Shown here piece by piece: positions 47,042 through 56,205 of a stretch of DNA of 64,000 bases. The DNA lies in contig CACZBZ010000001.1 in NCBI GenBank assembly GCA_902779505.1, forward strand, positions 62,001 to 126,000. The letters are read 5' to 3'. The DNA comes from an uncultured Lachnospiraceae bacterium (lineage in GTDB: Bacteria; Bacillota; Clostridia; Lachnospirales; Lachnospiraceae). Every line of letters begins with the position of its first letter. Position 1 is the stretch's first letter. The notes beneath the pieces were generated by a model that ran no database searches, was not told where the DNA came from, and saw only the letters and a list, made by a program, of their open reading frames with translations. A program made the position numbers and the translations under genes.

Positions 47042-48409
47042 ATGTTAATTGGGAGAGATTCAGAGATTACAGTCCTGAATGAATATAAGAGACGTGCAGG
47101 TAACCAGGTTATGGTTATGTACGGACTTAACGGTGTGGGAAAAACAACTCTGGTAAGTGAATTCCTTACGGATGTAACTTCCAAACTGTTTTTTGACTGT
47201 AAACAGTTATTTGAAAGGGAGCAGCTCTATCATTGGAGTCATTACGGTAATCTGCCTTTTGAACTGTCGGATTATCCTTCTTATGAAGAACTCTTTGATG
47301 CTGTAGACTCTTATTTTGTTGACAGTGACGAGAAAAATATCCTTGTATTTGATGAATTTCATTATCTGCTGAAATACAGCAATAATTTCACCAATGCACT
47401 TTTTGATTTTCTCGCAAAAAGTGACAAGAATTATTTTGTTATTCTTGTCAGTTCATCCATCGAATGGGTTGAAAACAGCATGGTAGGAAAGATCGGCCCC
47501 AAGGCTCGCGGAATCTCCGGATTCTTCAAGGTAAAGGAGCTTTGTTTTGCTGACTTCAGAACCTATTTTACAAAATTCAGATATGATGAATGTGTTAACG
47601 GTTATGCAATTTTAGGCGGTATTCCCAAGCTTTGGAGATTTTTTGATAAGAACCTTAATCTGAAAGACAATATTATCAGAAATATCCTTAATCCGGGCGC
47701 CCCTCTTTTGACTTACGGAGAGGATTTTGTGGCCATGGAGCTTAGGGAGACCAGCGTCTATAATACAATTCTCTGTGCTCTTGCATCAGGCAAGAATAAA
47801 CTGAACGATCTTTATGCGCACACGGAATTTTCAAGAGCCAAGATAAGTGTTTATATTAAAAACCTTATGGAGCTTGGATTCGTGAGAAAGGAATTCTCCG
47901 TTGATACGGAGGGCAGAAGCAATACACAGAAGGGTGTGTATGATATCTGCTGTAATTATGTGGATTTTTCATATATATTCCTTTATATGTTCAAGGAAGA
48001 ACTTCAGTATAAGTCTGCCGATGAATTCTACAATGAGCACATCAAACCAAACCTGAAGGCCTACACAGCCGCTTATTTCCCTGCAATATGCAGAGAATAT
48101 CTGGATACTCAGAACCAGTTCAGCAATCTGCCTATAAAATACGACAGACTGGGAAGCTGGATCGGTAAAGCGGGCACAATAGACTTCGTATGTCGTGACA
48201 GTCAGGGTCATACTCTTATTGCACTTTGTAACTGGGAGAAGCCTATGATGAGATTCGATGATTACGAATGGCTTATTTACTGTGCAAAACAGGCCAAATT
48301 AAAGGTGGATTATGTCTATCTTTTCTCTGCCGGCGGATTTGACGAACAGTTGAATTTTGCTGTAAGCAGCAAGAAAAATATCACTCTGGTCACAATTGAC
48401 GAATTATAA
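47042..48409 (+). CDS. ATP-binding protein of the archaeal-ATPase/DUF234 type
   Basis: The product has 455 residues. A P-loop NTPase has Walker A GLNGVGKTT (about 28-36) and Walker B LVFDEFHYLL, followed by a winged-helix region (LYAHTEFSRAKISVYIKNLMELG) and a C-terminal DUF234-like nuclease fold. In the nuclease part the sequence GTIDFVCRDS...LIALCNW keeps the Asp but has Asn where the PD-(D/E)xK lysine usually stands, suggesting it is non-catalytic. Function in these bacteria is unclear. The topoisomerase gene starts seven bases later, so the two are co-transcribed. Confidence 0.82.
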   Translation: MLIGRDSEITVLNEYKRRAGNQVMVMYGLNGVGKTTLVSEFLTDVTSKLFFDCKQLFEREQLYHWSHYGNLPFELSDYPSYEELFDAVDSYFVDSDEKNILVFDEFHYLLKYSNNFTNALFDFLAKSDKNYFVILVSSSIEWVENSMVGKIGPKARGISGFFKVKELCFADFRTYFTKFRYDECVNGYAILGGIPKLWRFFDKNLNLKDNIIRNILNPGAPLLTYGEDFVAMELRETSVYNTILCALASGKNKLNDLYAHTEFSRAKISVYIKNLMELGFVRKEFSVDTEGRSNTQKGVYDICCNYVDFSYIFLYMFKEELQYKSADEFYNEHIKPNLKAYTAAYFPAICREYLDTQNQFSNLPIKYDRLGSWIGKAGTIDFVCRDSQGHTLIALCNWEKPMMRFDDYEWLIYCAKQAKLKVDYVYLFSAGGFDEQLNFAVSSKKNITLVTIDEL

Positions 48410-48415
48410 ACAGAT

Positions 48416-50437
48416 ATGGGAAAGAGTCTGATTATTGCCGAGAAACCAAGTGTTGCAAGGGAATTTGCAAAGGCCCTCGGTGAGAGTATGAATAATCATG
48501 ACGGATATATCGAATCGGATAATTATGTAATTACCTGGTGCGTAGGACACCTTGTTACCATGTGTTATCCCGACGCCTACGATCCGGCATACAAAAAATG
48601 GAGTATGGATACCATACCCTTTATTCCTGATGCCTATAAATATCAGATTATCGATAATGTAAAGAAACAGTTTGAGATAATAAAAAAGCTGTTTCACAGA
48701 GAAGATATTGATGTAATATACAATGCCGGTGACTCGGGAAGAGAAGGAGAATACATCCAGCGTCTTGTTAAGCAGGAGGCGGGATTCAGACAGGGTATCG
48801 TATGGAAAAGAGTCTGGATAGATTCTCAGACCGAAGATGAAATCAGACGCGGTATCAGAGAAGCCAAGGATGAAAGTGAATACGACAATCTTTCGGCTGC
48901 GGCATATCTGAGAGCAAAAGAAGATTATCTTATGGGAATTAATTTTTCCAGGGCCCTTACCCTTAAATACGGAGATTCACTGAGACGATTTCTCGGAAGC
49001 GACAAGTCGGTGATTGCGGTGGGGCGTGTTATGACCTGTGTTCTCGGTATGGTTGTTAACAGGGAAAGAGAGATAAGAGACTTTGTTAAGACCCCATTTT
49101 ATAAGATTCAGGGAGATTTTGCTCTTGAGACTTCTTCGCTGAGAGCGGAGTGGAAAGTAAGCGATGGCAGTGCTTATAAAGGTAATCCGGAACTCTATAA
49201 AGAGAACGGATTCTTGAAGAAAGAGGCTGCCGAAGCTTTTGTTGATTCCTTAAAAGACATTTCAGAAGCCGAAGTGAAAGGAATCGAAAAGAAGAAGCAG
49301 TCAAAGAATCCTCCTCTTTTATACAATCTTGCAGAACTTCAGAATGACTGTTCAAAGTTCTTTAAGATCAGTCCTGATGAGACACTGAAGATTGCTCAGG
49401 AACTCTATGAAAAGAAGCTTACAACCTATCCCAGAACCGATGCCAGAGTGTTAAGCAGTGCGGTGGCGGGAGAGATATTAAAGAATCTGAACGGGCTTGC
49501 AAACGGCGGGTTCATGAAGGAACAGGTCGAAGAAATAAAGCAGAATAAGAGCTACGCCGGTCTTAAAAAGTCCAGATATGTCAATGACAAGCAGATTACG
49601 GACCATTATGCGATAATTCCCACGGGACAGGGCCTTTCGGCTTTTTCATCACTGTCTGTAAATGCCAAGAAAGTATATGAAGTGATTGTCAGACGTTTTA
49701 TAGCAATTTTCTATCCCGCTGCGGTATATCAGAAGATTGCATTGGAACTTAAAGTGGGAGACGAATCCTTTTTTGCAAATTATAAGACCCTTCTGGATGA
49801 AGGTTATCTTAAGGTGATGAATTATTCCTTCGCAAAAGAGAAGAAGAAGGAAAACGATAACGAGAACAGCTCGAAAGCGGCTGAGGGAGAAGTGGAACAG
49901 ACCGCCGACAGAGAACTGGAAGAGAGACTGAATGCCCTTAAAAAAGGAGCAAAATTAAAAGTAGAAGGCTACGAGATAAAAGAAGGTGAGACTTCTCCAC
50001 CCAAGAGATATAATTCCGGTTCTATTATTCTTGCAATGGAAAATGCGGGACAGTTAATTGAAGACGAGGAACTCAGGGCTCAGATAAAAGGAAGCGGAAT
50101 CGGTACTTCCGCAACCCGAGCCGAGATTCTTAAGAAACTTGTGTCCAACAATTATCTTGCTTTGAACAAGAAGACTCAGATTATAACCCCCACTCTGCTG
50201 GGCGAACTTATATATGAGGTGGTTAATGCGTCAATAAAGCCCTTGCTTGATCCGAAGCTTACGGCAAGCTGGGAAAAGGGCTTAAGTGGCGTAGCGGACG
50301 GCAATATTTCATCCGACGAGTATATTAAAAAACTCAATGATTTTGTTGCCAGAAGGACCAATTACGTTAAAGAAGCAAAGATTGACAGCAGGGCCTTAAA
50401 CGGTAACTTTTCGAGGGTGAAAAGTTTCTATAACTAG
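48416..50437 (+). CDS. topB: DNA topoisomerase III (type IA)
   Basis: The product has 673 residues. The TOPRIM domain opens SLIIAEKPSVAREFAKALG and has the acidic motif NAGDSGREGEY; the catalytic tyrosine is Tyr338 in TTYPRTDARVL. It relaxes and decatenates DNA via single-strand passage. The C-terminal zinc fingers of topoisomerase I are absent, as usual for TopB. A Lys/Glu-rich insertion (about 475-510) is unusual and probably a flexible loop. The gene follows the ATPase gene by seven bases with no clear ribosome site, pointing to coupling. Confidence 0.92.
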   Translation: MGKSLIIAEKPSVAREFAKALGESMNNHDGYIESDNYVITWCVGHLVTMCYPDAYDPAYKKWSMDTIPFIPDAYKYQIIDNVKKQFEIIKKLFHREDIDVIYNAGDSGREGEYIQRLVKQEAGFRQGIVWKRVWIDSQTEDEIRRGIREAKDESEYDNLSAAAYLRAKEDYLMGINFSRALTLKYGDSLRRFLGSDKSVIAVGRVMTCVLGMVVNREREIRDFVKTPFYKIQGDFALETSSLRAEWKVSDGSAYKGNPELYKENGFLKKEAAEAFVDSLKDISEAEVKGIEKKKQSKNPPLLYNLAELQNDCSKFFKISPDETLKIAQELYEKKLTTYPRTDARVLSSAVAGEILKNLNGLANGGFMKEQVEEIKQNKSYAGLKKSRYVNDKQITDHYAIIPTGQGLSAFSSLSVNAKKVYEVIVRRFIAIFYPAAVYQKIALELKVGDESFFANYKTLLDEGYLKVMNYSFAKEKKKENDNENSSKAAEGEVEQTADRELEERLNALKKGAKLKVEGYEIKEGETSPPKRYNSGSIILAMENAGQLIEDEELRAQIKGSGIGTSATRAEILKKLVSNNYLALNKKTQIITPTLLGELIYEVVNASIKPLLDPKLTASWEKGLSGVADGNISSDEYIKKLNDFVARRTNYVKEAKIDSRALNGNFSRVKSFYN

Positions 50438-50450
50438 GAATATGGTCATG

Positions 50451-50480
50451 GTGACGAAAGTACTGTAACTGTGCTATAAT
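50451..50480 (+). promoter_or_regulatory. Promoter of the GGDEF protein gene
   Basis: There is a TGc-extended perfect -10 TATAAT at 50475-50480, and -35 GTGACG at 50451-50456 with an 18-base spacer. Confidence 0.55.
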
Positions 50481-50522
50481 ATTGTCTAACTGGTTGTGTT
50501 AATGTTTTCGAGGGAATTGCCT

Positions 50523-51953
50523 ATGAAGTACTTTGATTTTCTTGACAACGAAGAAGAAAATGTAATAAAGCGTGCAATTGACCTGGAGTCCGGTAATGTA
50601 CTTCACGGTATTCTTGTGTGCAATATTGACAACTTCATTATAGTTAACGAGATGTTCGGCAGAAGTACGGGAGATAAGATCCTTAACCAGGTTCAGGATG
50701 TTATGAGTAAGCTCTTCCGTGGCAATGATATAATTGTTAAACTTCGTGGCGATGAATTTGTTGTGTTTAACAAGAATATCCACGAACTGAACAACGTGGA
50801 ACTTCTTGCGACAAAGTTGCTTAATGCCATTTCTTCGATATGCGTTAACGATTCATTTAATCTTACGGCTTCTGTAGGAATCGCCATCTATCCTTTCCAC
50901 GGAGCTACATATGTTGAACTCAAGAACAAAGCATATCAGGCAATGTACAGAGCCAAGGCCAACGGTAAGAACGGCTTCAGACTCTATGATTCAGCCAGAA
51001 CAAAGTCTGTTTATCATGACTTTATCTATAACAACAAGAGTTTCAGTGAATCCGATAAGGATGATTTCTTTGAATTCAAAGGCGACAAGTCATATCAGGA
51101 TATTTGTATAGAGATGTTCAGAGAGGACAGGGATGCACTGTCAGCCATGACATCCATCATGGAGATAAGCTGTATCTATCTTGGCTTCTCACGATGCTAT
51201 GCATACACCAAGCTTATTGATAAAGAAGAAGAGCTTAAGAAACTTCGCTATGCCAACTCAGGCTATGAATTCGGCAAAGAGAGCAAGGCATTAAAGCTTC
51301 TTAAGGAGGATATGATCTGCAGACTTGCGGAAAAATATACGAGCCTCAGTCTTATCAATGCCGATAATGAATCTGTTGACGAAGAGATCATCAACTATAT
51401 GGATGTAATGGGTATATTCCAGATACTCTATTATCCTATTTTCAAGGGCGAGGATTTTGCCGGAGCCATTGTTTTTGAGAATCTCACAGATGATTATGTT
51501 AGTTTCGAACATGAAGAACTGGAGACTCTCGATCAGCAGATGAAGTCTATTCAGGCTTATTTCTATCATTCATATGATAAGCGTAATTTTAACGAGAATC
51601 TTACCAAACTTGAACTTTTTGAGAACGTTGATGCCTGTATCTATATCATAGATGCTGAATCGGGAAACATTGAATTCGCCAACAGAAAAGCTCAGTTGGT
51701 GGATAATATTAATCGTATCGGTCAGAAATACTATGAGGTATTCAGTAACAAAGACGAGCCTCCGAAGGACTGTCCTCTGTGTTCAATGGATCCGGATGAT
51801 CCACGCAGTAACGGCAGTGAGACCGCATTTAATTTCGCCATTGGAAAATGGTGCAGAAACCTCTATTCGTGGTTGGATGTAACGGAGAACAGGGGCAAAG
51901 CAATAATGATAAGTATCGATATCGATGACTTATTCGGTAATACAAATATGTGA
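50523..51953 (+). CDS. GGDEF-domain diguanylate cyclase with C-terminal GAF- and PAS-like regions
   Basis: The product has 476 residues from ATG 50523 after GAGGGA; earlier in-frame starts lie too near the promoter. A GGDEF domain is at the N-terminus, unusual since it normally comes last. Its site reads RGDEF (75-79), a variant known to be active in some proteins. The middle third resembles a GAF domain, and the last 110 residues a PAS-like domain with a CPLC motif and the family-type tail WCRNLYSWLDVTENRGKA. It probably makes cyclic-di-GMP, opposing the EAL protein encoded 5 kb upstream. A terminator follows. Confidence 0.85.
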   Translation: MKYFDFLDNEEENVIKRAIDLESGNVLHGILVCNIDNFIIVNEMFGRSTGDKILNQVQDVMSKLFRGNDIIVKLRGDEFVVFNKNIHELNNVELLATKLLNAISSICVNDSFNLTASVGIAIYPFHGATYVELKNKAYQAMYRAKANGKNGFRLYDSARTKSVYHDFIYNNKSFSESDKDDFFEFKGDKSYQDICIEMFREDRDALSAMTSIMEISCIYLGFSRCYAYTKLIDKEEELKKLRYANSGYEFGKESKALKLLKEDMICRLAEKYTSLSLINADNESVDEEIINYMDVMGIFQILYYPIFKGEDFAGAIVFENLTDDYVSFEHEELETLDQQMKSIQAYFYHSYDKRNFNENLTKLELFENVDACIYIIDAESGNIEFANRKAQLVDNINRIGQKYYEVFSNKDEPPKDCPLCSMDPDDPRSNGSETAFNFAIGKWCRNLYSWLDVTENRGKAIMISIDIDDLFGNTNM

Positions 51954-51963
51954 TCCAATAATA

Positions 51964-51995
51964 CGAACAGTCCTTCGGGGCTGTTCGATATTTTT
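51964..51995 (+). terminator. Terminator after the GGDEF gene
   Basis: The stem CGAACAGTCC (51964-51973) and GGGCTGTTCG (51978-51987) has a TTCG tetraloop, then a T-rich tail. Confidence 0.85.
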
Positions 51996-52009
51996 ATCAG
52001 GCGGTTATT

Positions 52010-52663
52010 ATGAATAAAGATGAATTTATGAATATGGGAACGGGACAGGTTCTCGTTAAAGACTATCTTGAAATTTTGGCTTCATCCGAAGCGGTGCCCG
52101 GAGGAGGCGGTGCATCGGGCCTTGTTGCGGCCCTTTCAGCGGCACTTGGATCAATGGTATGTAATCTTACAAGCGGCAAGAAGAAATATGCCGAATATCA
52201 GGAAGAGATTGAAGGGCTTCTCGACAAATGCAATGAATATATTAGGCTTTTAATTGAGGCGGCAGACGAAGATGCCGTATGTTTTGAGCCTTTATCAAGA
52301 GCCTACAGCCTTCCAAAAGACACAGAAGAAGAGATAGCCTACAGGAACAAAGTCCTTGAAGAAAAACTGGAGATTGCGGCAAGAGCTCCTCTTAAGATGA
52401 TAGGACTTATTAAGGAGCTTCTCGATATTTTGAGCAGATTGTCGGAGATCGGAAGCAGACTTGCCATAAGCGATGTGGGAGTTGCGGCATATTTTGCCAA
52501 AGCGGCCGCTAATACGGCGTCCCTTAATGTCTATATCAACACAGGGCTAATGAAAAATAAAACACTGTCTGAAGAGCTTAATAAAAAAGCGGAAGAACTT
52601 GTTGACAAATGCGACCGTATCGGCGACAGTGTTTTTGATAAAGTAAAAAAAGAATTAAAATAA
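52010..52663 (+). CDS. Cyclodeaminase/cyclohydrolase family protein (FchA-like)
   Basis: The product has 217 residues, all helical, of the formiminotransferase-cyclodeaminase C-terminal family. The signature PGGGGASGLVAALSAALGSMVCNLT near the N-terminus, the AADEDAVCFEPLSRAY segment and the SDVGVAAYFAKAAANTASLNVYIN block are typical. Stand-alone members act as methenyl-tetrahydrofolate cyclohydrolase in clostridial one-carbon metabolism. A GGCGG site precedes ATG 52010. dapB follows after a few bases, probably on the same transcript. Confidence 0.87.
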   Translation: MNKDEFMNMGTGQVLVKDYLEILASSEAVPGGGGASGLVAALSAALGSMVCNLTSGKKKYAEYQEEIEGLLDKCNEYIRLLIEAADEDAVCFEPLSRAYSLPKDTEEEIAYRNKVLEEKLEIAARAPLKMIGLIKELLDILSRLSEIGSRLAISDVGVAAYFAKAAANTASLNVYINTGLMKNKTLSEELNKKAEELVDKCDRIGDSVFDKVKKELK

Positions 52664-52681
52664 TCAATGGCGGAGGTTTTT

Positions 52682-53437
52682 ATGGTTAATGTGATAATGC
52701 ACGGCTGTAACGGTCGTATGGGACAGATGATAACATCTGTTGTAAATGATGATGAGGATGTGAAGATAGTTGCGGGGGTAGATAAGTTCGGCGGACAGAA
52801 GAATGATTATCCCGTATTTGAGGATATTAAGGATTGTGACGTCAAGGCGGATGTTGTGATCGATTTCACCAATTCCGAGGCTGTGGACGGACTGCTTGAA
52901 TACTGTAAGGAGAATAAGCTTCCATGTGTGCTGTGTACTACAGGATTATCTGATGAACAGCTTAAGGCAGTGGAAGAGGCTTCGAAGCAGATTCCTATAC
53001 TGAGATCCGGCAATATGTCCCTTGGTATCAATACCCTTATTAAGGTACTTAAGGAGATAAGCCCGGCACTTAAGGAAGCGGGCTTTGATATCGAGATAGT
53101 TGAGAAGCATCACAGAATGAAGCTTGATGCACCCAGCGGAACGGCAATCGGGCTTGCCGATGCCATCAATGAAAGCCTTGATAAGAAATGTGAATATGTA
53201 TATGACAGAACAGGCAGACGTATGCAGCGTCCGGTGGATGAGATCGGTATCTCGGCTGTAAGAGGCGGAAGTATCGTTGGTGACCATGATGTTATATTTG
53301 CAGGACTTGATGAAGTAATCACACTTTCTCATAGGGCATATTCAAGGAGCATATTCGCCAAGGGGGCGGTAACGGCAGCCAAGTTCCTTAAAGCTAAGTC
53401 TGCAGGGATGTATGACATGAGCGATTGCTTGCAGTAA
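52682..53437 (+). CDS. dapB: 4-Hydroxy-tetrahydrodipicolinate reductase
   Basis: The product has 251 residues. The open frame begins at ATG 52667, but the GGCGGAGG ribosome site falls inside that extension, so ATG 52682 is the start. It has the N-terminal NAD(P) motif MHGCNGRMGQMI, the catalytic EKHHRMKLDAPSGTA and the C-terminal substrate loop with SIFAKGAVTAAKFL. It reduces hydroxy-tetrahydrodipicolinate in the lysine and diaminopimelate route. It is encoded a few bases after the cyclodeaminase gene. A strong terminator follows. Confidence 0.95.
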   Translation: MVNVIMHGCNGRMGQMITSVVNDDEDVKIVAGVDKFGGQKNDYPVFEDIKDCDVKADVVIDFTNSEAVDGLLEYCKENKLPCVLCTTGLSDEQLKAVEEASKQIPILRSGNMSLGINTLIKVLKEISPALKEAGFDIEIVEKHHRMKLDAPSGTAIGLADAINESLDKKCEYVYDRTGRRMQRPVDEIGISAVRGGSIVGDHDVIFAGLDEVITLSHRAYSRSIFAKGAVTAAKFLKAKSAGMYDMSDCLQ

Positions 53438-53452
53438 GTGTAAGCTATAATA

Positions 53453-53480
53453 AAAGCCCGGGTTAAAACCCGGGCTTAAT
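53453..53480. terminator. Bidirectional terminator between dapB and lipoprotein gene
   Basis: AGCCCGGGTT (53455-53464) pairs with AACCCGGGCT (53467-53476), a 2-base loop with AT-rich flanks on both sides. Confidence 0.85.
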
Positions 53481-53483
53481 ATT

Positions 53484-54008
53484 TTAATATGAAAATTCAT
53501 CTTCGGCCGTTACAGGATCGAAATCTGTCTGTTCATCCTCTGTGACCGTAACATTTTCTCCTTCGGGGATATTGCCCTGAAGGATGGAAGATATGTAAGA
53601 GATACGTGTAAATGCACGCTTATAATTCTCGTATGCGGCGTCACATATTTCTTCGCCGGCTTCGGGATCGTCAAAATATTCATGATAGAGTTTTACTGAC
53701 TCAGTCATATAAGTGCTGGCTTCATCCGCCAGACTTTCATTTGCCGAGAATTCGGCAGGCACATCGAATTCGGCCATTTTTTTGAATTCTTCATCAAGCT
53801 TATCAAGTTCGACCAAAAGAGCGCTTCCTGCATCACCTGATTCGGTATCGATGGCATCTATATTGTCTCTGATTGCAGTGGTTTCCGTTATAAAAGCGGT
53901 CATATTCTCCTGATATGTATCCAGATCCTTGCTTGAACCGCAGGCTGTAAGCAATGGAATACATATAAGAGTACACGCCGTGACTGTCCTTATAAGATTA
54001 GATTTCAT
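53484..54008 (-). CDS. Hypothetical lipoprotein
   Basis: The product has 174 residues. It has a signal peptide ending in the lipobox LTAC, with the Cys at about residue 23. The mature protein is acidic and predicted helical (ITETTAIRDNIDAIDTESGDAGSALLVELDKLDEEFKKMAEF), with an acidic tail ending DPVTAEDEFSY. I do not recognise a family. GGAAGGAAT precedes the ATG at 54008. It is a single-gene unit on the minus strand, convergent to dapB and divergent from the 137-residue membrane protein gene, whose product has a similar helical character. Confidence 0.8.
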   Translation of the reverse strand: MKSNLIRTVTACTLICIPLLTACGSSKDLDTYQENMTAFITETTAIRDNIDAIDTESGDAGSALLVELDKLDEEFKKMAEFDVPAEFSANESLADEASTYMTESVKLYHEYFDDPEAGEEICDAAYENYKRAFTRISYISSILQGNIPEGENVTVTEDEQTDFDPVTAEDEFSY

Positions 54009-54069
54009 TATTAATTCCTTCCCCGAATTATTCTCTATTTAAGGTAACACATTGATTGTTTTTATTCAA

Positions 54070-54098
54070 TTGCCTATTTATTTTATTGATGTTAATAT
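54070..54098 (+). promoter_or_regulatory. Sigma-A promoter of the 137-residue protein/ilvB/ilvN unit
   Basis: There is a -35 TTGCCT at 54070-54075, a 17-base spacer and TGt-extended -10 TAATAT at 54093-54098, 34 bases before the start codon. No LysR box is present here. Confidence 0.6.
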
Positions 54099-54131
54099 AT
54101 TTTATTAGATAACTGTAAAGGAGGCCCGGAA

Positions 54132-54545
54132 ATGGACGACAATAACAAAAACCTTGTAAGTGCCGATAACGCAAATGAAGATCTTATGAGCGTGCTTGTA
54201 AAACTACAGAAGAAGCAGCTCTTTTATAATCGAGTCATTGCGGCTCTGCTACTAATTTTTGTTATTGCATTACTATGCCTGCTGCCTTCGCTATTTAAGA
54301 CTTTGAAGACTGCTGAGACAACTCTCACCAATGCCAATGAAGCTATCCTTCAGGCAACGGATGCAATAGAACAGGCCAAGACGACTCTTGAGGATGTATC
54401 CAAGTTTGCAACCGACGGTTCTGCCGGACTTTCAGAATCCCTTGAGAAGATTCAGGCGATTGATATAGAGAGTCTGAACAAGGATATAGAGAATCTTGGT
54501 GCGGTAGTAGAGCCTATGGCTAAATTTTTCAACGTATTTAAGTAA
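54132..54545 (+). CDS. Small membrane protein with coiled-coil (unknown)
   Basis: The product has 137 residues. A hydrophilic N-terminus of about 36 residues precedes one membrane helix (about 37-58). A long stretch rich in Ala, Thr, Leu and Glu follows (about 59-125) with heptad spacing, predicted as a coiled-coil. I do not recognise a family. AAGGAGG precedes ATG 54132, and the acetolactate synthase gene begins 24 bases after the stop without a terminator, so it leads that transcript. No link between the functions is evident. Confidence 0.78.
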   Translation: MDDNNKNLVSADNANEDLMSVLVKLQKKQLFYNRVIAALLLIFVIALLCLLPSLFKTLKTAETTLTNANEAILQATDAIEQAKTTLEDVSKFATDGSAGLSESLEKIQAIDIESLNKDIENLGAVVEPMAKFFNVFK

Positions 54546-54569
54546 TAGTTTCGGAAGGATCAGATAAAA

Positions 54570-56192
54570 ATGAATGGTGCAGATATAATGGTTAAGTGCC
54601 TTGAAGCTGAGGGCGTAAAGGATATATTCGGTTATCCGGGTGTTGCCATCGCTCCTTTCTTCAACAGCGTACTTGATTCAGATATAAACAGTATACTTGT
54701 TCGTACCGAGCAGAGTGCTGCTCATGCGGCAAGCGGTTATACCCGTGGATTTAATACGGAGCTGCCGGGTGTATGTGCGGTTACATCGGGCCCCGGTGCT
54801 ACAAATCTTATTACCGGAATAGCAACGGCTTATGCCGACAGTATTCCCCTTGTGTGTATAACAGGACAGGTTAACAGTGAACTTCTTGGAAGCGATGTAT
54901 TCCAGGAAGCTGATATCACCGGCGCCTGCGAGAGTTTTGTTAAATATTCTTACCTCATTAAAGATGTGGATGATATCCCAAGAGTCTTTAAAGAGGCTTT
55001 TTATGTTGCCAGTTCCGGTCGTAAAGGCCCGGTTCTTATTGACGTGCCCATAGATATTCAGCAGGCGAGTGTTAAGAGTTTCAAATATCCCGATTCGGTT
55101 GAAATGAGAACATATAAGCCCACCGTTAAGGGTAATATGGTTCAGATGAAGAAGGTCATAAAAGAACTTGAAAAATGCAAGAGACCCATTATCTGTGCCG
55201 GTGGCGGCGTACTTCTCAGCAAAGGCAAGTTCGAACTGCTTACATTTGCGGAAAAACACGGTATTCCCGTTGTAACAACCATGATGGGCCTTGGAGTTAT
55301 TCCCACAGAGCATAAACTTTGCTACGGAATGGTGGGTAATAACGGCAAGCTCTATGCCAATAAGGCAATGAACGATGCGGATCTTATCATCATGGCGGGG
55401 GCAAGAGTTGCGGACAGAGCTGTCAGTCAGCCCGATCTTATAACAAAGAATAAAGTAATGGTACATATTGATGTGGATCCCTGTGAGATAGGTAAAAATG
55501 CAGGTCCCACCATCCCTTTGGTTGGTGATATCAGATCCATTTTTGACGACCTTAACACAATGGAATATGAGAATGATTATTCCGAATGGATAGGGACTCT
55601 TAACGAATATAAGATTAATTATGTCAGAAAGAGAAATCCCAACCCCGACTATGTGGATCCCGCTGCTTTCATAAGAATGCTTTCTGGAGAAATGAAAAAG
55701 GATGCCATATATATTGCGGATGTAGGCCAGAATCAGATATGGTCATGCGACAATGTATGCATCAAAGAAGGCAAGTTCATGACTACCGGCGGAATGGGTA
55801 CCATGGGCTATTCAATACCTGCGGCCATCGGATGCAAAAAGAGAAGACCGGAACGTCAGGTTGTGGCCGTATGTGGTGACGGAGCCTTCCAGATGAGTAT
55901 GTGCGAACTTGCTACGGCAAGACAGCATGGTATTCCCGTTAAGATAGTAGTTCTGACAAACGGATATCTGGGAATGGTAAGAGAGTATCAGCATTTTACT
56001 TATCAGGACAAATATTCGGTTGTAGACTTAAGCGGCAATCCGGATCTTGAAAAGCTGTCATCGGCTTATGACATAGGTTATATCAGAGTTAACAACATGA
56101 AAGAAGCCGAGAAGGCAATTAAAAAATTCCTTAAGGATGATGAGAACTGCATTATGGAAGTAATCATAGATCCCATGGACATTGTGAAGTAG
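54570..56192 (+). CDS. ilvB: Acetolactate synthase large subunit (second copy)
   Basis: The product has 540 residues, similar to the copy at 31 kb but clearly divergent. The catalytic Glu lies in RTEQSAAHAASGYTR, and the thiamine-diphosphate motif CGDGAFQMSMCELATARQHGIPVKIVVLTN is intact. It forms acetolactate or acetohydroxybutyrate. Its regulatory subunit gene, ilvN, follows 13 bases downstream, giving a complete isozyme. It is expressed with the preceding membrane-protein gene, apparently without the LysR operator seen at the other ilv genes. Other thiamine-diphosphate carboxylyase activities are possible but the ilvN partner favours this call. Confidence 0.9.
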   Translation: MNGADIMVKCLEAEGVKDIFGYPGVAIAPFFNSVLDSDINSILVRTEQSAAHAASGYTRGFNTELPGVCAVTSGPGATNLITGIATAYADSIPLVCITGQVNSELLGSDVFQEADITGACESFVKYSYLIKDVDDIPRVFKEAFYVASSGRKGPVLIDVPIDIQQASVKSFKYPDSVEMRTYKPTVKGNMVQMKKVIKELEKCKRPIICAGGGVLLSKGKFELLTFAEKHGIPVVTTMMGLGVIPTEHKLCYGMVGNNGKLYANKAMNDADLIIMAGARVADRAVSQPDLITKNKVMVHIDVDPCEIGKNAGPTIPLVGDIRSIFDDLNTMEYENDYSEWIGTLNEYKINYVRKRNPNPDYVDPAAFIRMLSGEMKKDAIYIADVGQNQIWSCDNVCIKEGKFMTTGGMGTMGYSIPAAIGCKKRRPERQVVAVCGDGAFQMSMCELATARQHGIPVKIVVLTNGYLGMVREYQHFTYQDKYSVVDLSGNPDLEKLSSAYDIGYIRVNNMKEAEKAIKKFLKDDENCIMEVIIDPMDIVK

Positions 56193-56205
56193 GAGGGTGG
56201 AAGAG

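Noticed and set aside
54678..55466. Minus-strand open frame of 262 codons across the second ilvB
   Set aside because: Antisense shadow of a conserved coding sequence with no family resemblance.
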